This document shows positions 59,667 through 64,000 of a stretch of 64,000 nt of DNA, one piece after another. How positions within the stretch are numbered: position 1 is the first letter of the stretch; each line of letters opens with the position of its first letter. Source of the DNA: Burkholderiaceae bacterium (lineage in GTDB: Bacteria; Pseudomonadota; Gammaproteobacteria; Burkholderiales; Burkholderiaceae_B); the NCBI GenBank assembly GCA_023653055.1, contig JAMNXR010000005.1, positions 117,175 through 181,174 on the forward strand, in the 5' to 3' direction. The position numbers were made by a program, and so were the translations under genes. The notes under the pieces are model-generated. The model was not told the DNA's origin. It saw nothing but the letters and a program-made list of their open reading frames with translations, and did no database searches.

Positions 59667-59760
59667 GGAGGCGTGCCCGAGCGGCTGAAGGGGCTCCCCT
59701 GCTAAGGGAGTATGTGAGCTAAAACTTGCATCCAGGGTTCGAATCCCTGCGCCTCCGCCA
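59667..59760 (+). tRNA. tRNA-Ser (anticodon GCT)
   Basis: 94 bases with the long variable arm of serine tRNAs and encoded CCA. The acceptor GGAGGCG pairs with CGCCTCC; the anticodon stem CTCCC/GGGAG encloses CTGCTAA, giving GCT. The tRNA 3' end borders the accessory segment that contains the lanthipeptide locus. Confidence 0.97.
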
Positions 59761-59776
59761 AGTTGTCAAGCAAATC

Positions 59777-59806
59777 AAGCACCTTCGGGTGCTTTTTGTT
59801 TTTTCC
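59777..59806 (+). terminator. Intrinsic terminator after tRNA-Ser
   Basis: AAGCACC-TTCG-GGTGCTT (59777-59794) with T-rich TTTTTGTTTTTT behind it: a seven-bp stem with a stable tetraloop. Confidence 0.9.
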
Positions 59807-60097
59807 CCACAATTTTCCCCACACACATCAATAAGGCATCCGCAATCAAGCGGTGCTAACTTAGTCGTGGATTTGTGACTGTGGTGGTGTCGGGCATCAG
59901 CGCAGTGGGTCACTTAACTGTTTGTAATACAAGGATCGGTCGCGCTTAGTCGCCGTTGACTGGGACCAGTTCACTACCCCACCCCTTGTCGATTTCATCT
60001 AAGCGACACCCCGCCGTACCCCCACCCCCGTAAATCGACGGCTTCTTTGTGCAGACCTATACACTGTATTTTGCTCAAACGATGCTGCTCGGGCGTT

Positions 60098-60120
60098 AAA
60101 AAGCCACCCGAAGGTGGCTA
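60098..60120 (-). terminator. Intrinsic terminator of the lanthipeptide transcript
   Basis: On the minus strand GCCACC-TTCG-GGTGGC is followed by TTTTT (60102-60098). It lies 78 bases past the lanA stop. The same 15 bases of arm, loop and A-run recur at 63837-63851 beside the IS element. Confidence 0.88.
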
Positions 60121-60128
60121 GTATCCAA

Positions 60129-60159
60129 GTGGGTTAGCTGTCGGCAATAGCTACCTAAC
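60129..60159 (-). repeat. 31-bp repeat, copy downstream of lanA
   Basis: 27 of 31 bases match the copy at 60367-60397 in the same orientation. Between lanA and its terminator. Confidence 0.8.
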
Positions 60160-60197
60160 AATGGAGAATGACAACATAACAAGTGGACATGCTTCAA

Positions 60198-60329
60198 TCA
60201 CAACCCGCAACACCACCCGCCCCCCCAAGTGGGGCCAGTTCTTGCCCCCCCCTGCGCAACACCCGCAGCCAGCTCCAGTGCGGTATCAGAGATATCCTGT
60301 ACAACAACTTCATCAAGTTCAATGTTCAT
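60198..60329 (-). CDS. lanA: Class II lanthipeptide precursor peptide LanA
   Basis: 43 residues, ATG at 60327-60329 on the minus strand with GAGGAA five bases upstream. The leader (about 1-28) is acidic (MNIELDEVV, then QDISDTALELAAG) and ends in VAQGG, a double-glycine site of the kind cut by C39-type LanT proteases. The predicted core is ARTGPTWGGGWCCGL: Thr31 and Thr34 can be dehydrated to Dhb and closed on Cys40 and Cys41 to two methyllanthionine rings; no Ser is present. The SDxALExAAG-like leader segment resembles recognition helices of other lanthipeptide leaders. It lies 213 bases after the lanM stop on the same strand. Three independent signals (ribosome site, leader/GG/core layout, adjacent LanM) support it; no homologue was checked. 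Too short for usual gene callers, hence easily missed. Confidence 0.87.
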   Translation of the reverse strand: MNIELDEVVVQDISDTALELAAGVAQGGARTGPTWGGGWCCGL

Positions 60330-60349
60330 ATTGATTCCTCGGTTAAGTA

Positions 60350-60371
60350 CCCACGCCCAGTTGGGTGTGGG
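60350..60371 (-). other. Hairpin in the lanA leader transcript
   Basis: On the minus strand CCCAC-A-CCC and GGG-C-GTGGG (60350-60371) form an eight-bp stem with one mismatch and loop AACT, ten bases before the lanA Shine-Dalgarno. No T-run follows, so it is not a terminator; it could stabilise the mRNA or act in regulation. Confidence 0.6.
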
Positions 60372-60397
60372 TTTGCAGTCAGCAATGGCTACCTAAC
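60367..60397 (-). repeat. 31-bp repeat, copy upstream of lanA
   Basis: Matches the copy at 60129-60159 at 27 of 31 positions, same orientation, offset 238 bases. It overlaps the outer arm of the lanA leader hairpin. Confidence 0.8.
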
Positions 60398-60426
60398 TGC
60401 GGTAAGCATTCTAAGAATACATCACC

Positions 60427-60456
60427 TTTTTAGTTTCGCTATTCAACTGTTGTCAA
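60427..60456 (-). promoter_or_regulatory. Putative lanA promoter
   Basis: Minus strand: perfect TTGACA (60456-60451) and TAAAAA (60432-60427, four of six matches to TATAAT) with an 18-base spacer. A transcript from here would have a ~90-base leader containing the 31-bp repeat and hairpin. It would let lanA be made in excess of lanM. Confidence 0.5.
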
Positions 60457-60542
60457 CAAATAATTACTGATTTGTGCGCTATTGCGAGTATTGATTAAAT
60501 CCGCTGACTGGCTCGTAAAAACCTAGGTATCAGTTCTGTTGC

Positions 60543-63500
60543 CTATTCCCACATCAAAACATTTGGTAACTGCGGATCCAATTTCCTCAGTATGGTGTAA
60601 CCGACGCCAGACAATCCTCGAAATAAACCTAAATTGAAAGCCGTGCCACCAGCATTCCAAGCGTAGTCACCTTGCTCTTGGCGGTTCGCAATAATTTGTG
60701 CGAGCCGCTGGTCCGATAAATGTCCGAGAGCAGGTTGGTTCAATAATTCGCCTGCCTCACCCAGAAACTCAATCGTACCGAGTGTACCGCAACACAGCGT
60801 ATCAACATGTTGGGGCCAGTTAGCGGTTGTATTTTGAACTGCGCGATTGATATCGCTAAAGATTGTTTCTACATTAGATTTTTCACCACGACTACTTGCA
60901 GCGCGTGCAAGTCCAATACCTACCGCACCATGACACCATTGGCTAGGGAAAACGGTTGCATCGGTGGTACGCAAATCAGGCCAATTAAATACGTCTTTGT
61001 TATAACAACTATCTTCATAGGCAACACATTCTTGTGCCGCCACCTCGAACTCCTCACGCCCACTCACTTTTGCCAAACTTTTTAGCGCATAAGCGAATCC
61101 AGCAGCACCATGCGAGAAACCAGTTAAAGGAGATTCACTTACTCCAAGAACTACCCAACTACGCTTACCTGCTTCACCCAGCCGAGGTTGTTGTAACAAA
61201 TGCTCACCACAAGTAATCGCTTTAGCCAATACTTCTTTTGATTGGGTTTTGCGATAAACCGCCAATAGCCCAAGGACGCCTCCCGCACTACCCGCAATCA
61301 CATCTAATGAGCGATCAGCCGTTATCAATTCATTGGAGAACAAATTCGATGCCGTCAGTGCGTCTTGCAATAAGGACGGCTCAACAAGTAGCTCCGAGAT
61401 TACTGTCAATGCGTAGACGACCGAACCAAGGCCGCTCGCGCCTCCAATCCCTAATCCTCTGGCCCATCTTGGTGCGGAGGGTTGTGCAATCTGCAGTCTC
61501 GTTGACGCAAGAGCTTTAAAAGCAAGATCACGACTGGATGAGTCGTTTGCATAACGAGCATGGGCGGCTAGATATAACGCAATGCCGCTAGTACCGTTAT
61601 AGAGGTCAGGGCCGAGCGTGACGAGCTGTCCTACCTCTGAGGCACCTAACCAATCAAGCCCCACCCAAGCCGCGCTTTTATCTTTGATCGTGCTGTGCTG
61701 CTGGATAGCTGTGGCGATTCGTGTAGCCTCTCTTGCCAAAGTTGTCTGGTCTAAACTCGGTACCAACTGTTTAATCTTGCGTTTAAAGAGATACCTTTCA
61801 TTGCGATCACTATCAGATCGTGACACAAAGCTCGTGCTGACTTTAATGATTTCAATTTGACGCTCGATTTCAAGCGCTGACCATTGACTGAAACGCTCTG
61901 CTGCGCGTTCAAGGCCCGGCGTCGCACCTGTTTGGGTGTGATGACCCGTAATTGCACTCACCAAGTCTTCATCGCTTGGTGAAACAAAGTGCGGCACATT
62001 CAAGTTCACTAACGCTATCCGCTCAGCCTCTTGTAGCGGCCAAAGCAAGTCATCTTTCGCGTCCCAGTCTGCGAGTCTGGATAAAAACTCTGCCTGCGCG
62101 CTCCACGTGACACCATCACCCATGTTGCGGTGATCTTTAAGCCTTTGCAAAAGCATGTAATAAAAACGGGTATTGCGAATAACCTTGCGTACGGGGAGCC
62201 TTTTAAAGGGACTAAGCAGAGTCGAGACACCGATCGCATCACGTTGTTTCAGTAAGAAATGCGAGTACTGCTCGAAACCTTCAATGAATGCAGGTAAATA
62301 ATCCCCTAGCTGTGAATACTGCCCATTGATGTGAGGAATATTGGGCGTCTCTGTTGAATCGTTGGGAACCTGCATCCAGCGCATACCATCTGTATTGGCA
62401 TTTTTCCAAACGCCGACGGACGTACTGCTTTTGACAGCGTTAAGCCCGCCTGCATCAAAAATTTTATTATTAGGGCTTTTTGCGTACGACGGTAACATCC
62501 CCACCATCAAAACCGAGTTCACCACCGTGTAGCTTGCCTCAATTAACGCTGCTGTTTCAGGAGTTGCTTGCTCGGCTTCAGGTGTAGAGGCCTGCAAAAT
62601 CATTTCCAGATCAATCGGAACAGGGTGCGCACCATGGGATAGGATATTTTCAAAGTGCATGTCAGTGCTAGCAAACAAGTGAAACACGGCCAACCATGCA
62701 CCCGATCGACGATAAAACAGCTCAATATCTTGTGCGGATTCACACGTAGTGTGGTCGATAAATTCTGTCCAACCATAGTCGTGACAAGCGATCGTCTGAA
62801 CAGGCTTTAAATCAACAGGCGGTGAGCTATTATTAAACCGGACAATCAGGTCATACCAAGCAACATCTAAGCGTAAATCTTTAGGTTTGTAGACAAGCTT
62901 GGTGCGATCTTCAAAGGTAAGAATTTGCACCGAATGACCAAAGTTGTGGGGGTCAGACAGGTCGCCACCAATCGCCTGCACCTTGGTGTTGGGCGCAGAA
63001 TGTGTAATGAACGTCCTAATTTCTGTGATGTCAGCATGCAGACGAGTGAACAACTCAATCGTGGTGCCAATCCACTGCCTGACGATCGTAGCCGTTAAGC
63101 GCAGTAAAACTGGTTTATCCGTAAAGATTTCAGCCAGCTCAGTTGTCCTCAGATCCTCAACCAACGTATCAAAATGGACCTCACCAGCCGTAACAGTTGA
63201 AGCCGGTAATTTGCCTTCCGGAGAGTGTTTTTTTAAGATGACTACAAACTTGCTATAAAGCAACGGGGCATACAAGTCCGAGAGCAGCTTTAACAACCCA
63301 GCGCGTAAATCAGCTCTAGCTGCATCATTAAACAAAGCGAGCGCTTGTGACGGTGTTTTCTCGATAACTTTTGCCTCGGCGAGAGATACGAGTGCATAAA
63401 AAAGCTTTTCGAATGGCCGAGATTCTGCACCATCCACTAAAAAAAGCTTATCGTCACCAAACTCACCAGTTAAGGCTTGGTACACCCATTGCGCATCGAC

Positions 63501-63764
63501 AAACCAAGTAGGTAAAGGTGTACCTAGTGAATGTCTGACATAAGCGAATCGGGATAAGACCTGATCAATCGAAAGCTTGCCGCGATTGATACGCTTAAAA
63601 AATAAGCCCCAATCTCCGCTAGACGCTGAACGACACCATGCAGCAAGTTTTAATGCCGCATGATCCGTTCTGTCTTTCTGACCGATCTGTGGCTCATAGG
63701 TAGGGCCAAGTAACTCGTCAATGGTGGCTGATTTAATAAGCAATTCTTGTAAATCAAATGCCAT
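60543..63764 (-). CDS. lanM: Class II lanthipeptide synthetase LanM (CCG-type cyclase)
   Basis: 1073 residues, normal LanM length. It dehydrates Ser/Thr of the precursor using ATP and then forms thioether rings. The N-terminal dehydratase (DUF4135, about 120-600) shows LVYKPKDLRLDVAW (Lys292-Lys294), GWTEFIDH and the kinase-like FASTDMHFENILSHGAHPVPIDLEM. The C-terminal LanC-like cyclase (about 705-1070) has TGFSHGAAGFAYAL (His885), QWCHGAVGIGLA (Cys944) and LCCGTLGTIEFLG (Cys991-Cys992). The usual third zinc ligand is His; here CHG is CCG, so the zinc set is Cys-Cys-Cys as in ProcM-like enzymes, known for fast and tolerant cyclisation. AGGA lies eight bases before the ATG. No immunity or export gene is next to it; upstream comes an IS element. 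Confidence 0.95.
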   Translation of the reverse strand: MAFDLQELLIKSATIDELLGPTYEPQIGQKDRTDHAALKLAAWCRSASSGDWGLFFKRINRGKLSIDQVLSRFAYVRHSLGTPLPTWFVDAQWVYQALTGEFGDDKLFLVDGAESRPFEKLFYALVSLAEAKVIEKTPSQALALFNDAARADLRAGLLKLLSDLYAPLLYSKFVVILKKHSPEGKLPASTVTAGEVHFDTLVEDLRTTELAEIFTDKPVLLRLTATIVRQWIGTTIELFTRLHADITEIRTFITHSAPNTKVQAIGGDLSDPHNFGHSVQILTFEDRTKLVYKPKDLRLDVAWYDLIVRFNNSSPPVDLKPVQTIACHDYGWTEFIDHTTCESAQDIELFYRRSGAWLAVFHLFASTDMHFENILSHGAHPVPIDLEMILQASTPEAEQATPETAALIEASYTVVNSVLMVGMLPSYAKSPNNKIFDAGGLNAVKSSTSVGVWKNANTDGMRWMQVPNDSTETPNIPHINGQYSQLGDYLPAFIEGFEQYSHFLLKQRDAIGVSTLLSPFKRLPVRKVIRNTRFYYMLLQRLKDHRNMGDGVTWSAQAEFLSRLADWDAKDDLLWPLQEAERIALVNLNVPHFVSPSDEDLVSAITGHHTQTGATPGLERAAERFSQWSALEIERQIEIIKVSTSFVSRSDSDRNERYLFKRKIKQLVPSLDQTTLAREATRIATAIQQHSTIKDKSAAWVGLDWLGASEVGQLVTLGPDLYNGTSGIALYLAAHARYANDSSSRDLAFKALASTRLQIAQPSAPRWARGLGIGGASGLGSVVYALTVISELLVEPSLLQDALTASNLFSNELITADRSLDVIAGSAGGVLGLLAVYRKTQSKEVLAKAITCGEHLLQQPRLGEAGKRSWVVLGVSESPLTGFSHGAAGFAYALKSLAKVSGREEFEVAAQECVAYEDSCYNKDVFNWPDLRTTDATVFPSQWCHGAVGIGLARAASSRGEKSNVETIFSDINRAVQNTTANWPQHVDTLCCGTLGTIEFLGEAGELLNQPALGHLSDQRLAQIIANRQEQGDYAWNAGGTAFNLGLFRGLSGVGYTILRKLDPQLPNVLMWE

Positions 63765-63851
63765 TTATATTTTCCTAGGGCGAATCACAACGGAAACTGT
63801 CGCATGGCAGATTCGACTTTCTGTAGAAACTCCCCAAAAAAGCCACCCGAA
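63765..63851. other. 87-base lanM upstream region ending in a half hairpin
   Basis: It contains the lanM ribosome binding site but no convincing promoter on the minus strand. Bases 63837-63851 repeat exactly the A-run, arm (GCCACC) and loop (CGAA) of the terminator at 60098-60112; the other arm is missing and the IS element begins at the next base. This suggests that the insertion split a terminator of a gene once located upstream of lanM. Confidence 0.55.
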
Positions 63852-64000
63852 TGAACTGACCCCATAAAGTTGGACACCCGTCCAGCCTTTTGGGGTTTTT
63901 TCATGAGTAAGTATTCTAAGCAGTTTAAGCTATCGTTAGTTCAACAATATTTGTCTGGTACTGACGGCTTAAAGTTTATTGCCCGAAAACATGGGTTAGA
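63852..64000 (+). mobile_element. Left end of an IS3-family insertion sequence
   Basis: Begins TGAACTGACCCCATAAAGTT followed by GGACA, the TG-initiated terminal repeat type of IS3-family (IS150-like) elements, followed 51 bases in by a transposase OrfA start. The element runs past the window; its right end and target duplication are not visible. Confidence 0.82.
63903..64000 (+). CDS. IS3-family transposase OrfA, N-terminal part
   Basis: 32 codons are visible from the ATG at 63903 (SKYSKQFKLSLVQQYLSG, then TDGLKFIARKHGL). This is the helix-turn-helix start of IS3-family OrfA (InsE-type) proteins, which bind the terminal repeats; OrfB with the DDE catalytic domain would follow by frameshift downstream. 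The gene leaves the window. Confidence 0.8.
   Translation, partial: MSKYSKQFKLSLVQQYLSGTDGLKFIARKHGL

Larger units (their letters stand above)
59761..60197. other. 437-base region without a credible gene
   Basis: It holds the tRNA-Ser terminator, a tandem pair of TTTTCCCCACA 11-mers one base apart (59801-59823), the terminator of the lanA transcript (60098-60120) and one copy of a 31-bp repeat (60129-60159). On the minus strand 59946-60051 an open stretch ending KGWGSELVPVNGD has a protein-like look but no start codon, so it may be the tail of a decayed gene. The rest shows no recognisable coding or RNA signal. This is the left edge of the accessory segment. Confidence 0.6.

Noticed and set aside
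59719..59913. Minus-strand frame ending WRRRRDSNPGCKF across tRNA-Ser
   Set aside because: This C-terminal string is the familiar false protein produced by reading a serine tRNA gene backwards; no start signal.
59946..60051. Minus-strand protein-like stretch ending KGWGSELVPVNGD
   Set aside because: No start codon in frame after the preceding stop and no family recognised; recorded only as a possible decayed gene.
60098..60400. CRISPR-like array at the repeats around lanA
   Set aside because: Only two imperfect copies, 238 bases apart, with a gene between them; no cas genes.
60183..60470. 95-codon plus-strand open frame opposite lanA
   Set aside because: It is antisense to lanA and its leader, has no ribosome binding site, and its composition (Pro/Cys-rich start) simply mirrors the GC-rich core codons of lanA.

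Overview
The window is a chromosomal segment of a Gram-negative betaproteobacterium. I infer the order Burkholderiales, most likely the Bordetella/Alcaligenaceae group. This rests on the greA-yhbY-rlmE-ftsH-folP-glmM order, the pst operon beside ppx/ppk, the cysS-alkA-accA-tilS-lysC-tRNA-Ser order, a BamC lipoprotein after dapA, and mid-range GC content. The assignment comes from gene order and protein character alone; no database search was possible.

Layout. 1-317 holds the end of a branched-chain amino acid transporter gene (livF). 455-6503 carries core genes: greA, yhbY, rlmE, ftsH, folP and glmM. 6532-14132 is a phosphate block with divergent ppx and ppk and a pstSCAB operon behind a clear Pho box. 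A tRNA-Pro follows, and then a more variable stretch at about 14.3-18.3 kb: an AAA/DUF4143 ATPase behind a 43-bp inverted repeat, a GtrB-type glycosyltransferase, and a three-gene group of exported or membrane proteins (His-rich protein, HupE/UreJ, DUF6488-like). 18.3-30.1 kb is mainly metabolic: folB, a pteridine-reductase-like SDR, an amidase, another SDR, an MFS carrier, a lipoprotein/YiiX-like pair, an ADP-forming acyl-CoA synthetase, an IlvD/Edd sugar-acid dehydratase and an RraA-like aldolase. 30.2-37.1 kb has cardiolipin synthase, a solute-binding protein without a signal peptide, a parvulin, a Sua5/YciO protein, a site-2 protease homologue, dapA and bamC.

37.1-42.4 kb is a complete urease operon (ureDABCEFG). 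Its upstream region contains a good sigma-54 promoter match and an NtrC-like palindrome, so urease is probably switched on by nitrogen limitation. 42.4-59.6 kb returns to housekeeping genes: roxA, mutS, a 3-oxoacid CoA-transferase pair, cysE, trmJ, an inositol monophosphatase, a TerC-CorC protein, lpxH, a cyclophilin, a TPR protein, cysS, alkA, accA, tilS and lysC.

The most unusual part starts after tRNA-Ser(GCT) at 59667-59760. After a 437-base stretch without a credible gene, a class II lanthipeptide locus lies on the minus strand. It has a 1073-residue LanM and a 43-codon precursor peptide gene (60198-60329). The precursor has an acidic leader with a Gly-Gly site and a short Trp-rich core carrying two Thr and two adjacent Cys. 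LanM has the Cys-Cys-Gly cyclase motif of the ProcM-like subgroup. The precursor is flanked by imperfect 31-bp direct repeats, has its own promoter-like sequence and a terminator, and the locus is bounded by the end of an IS3-family element at 63852. No exporter/protease (LanT) is visible in the window.
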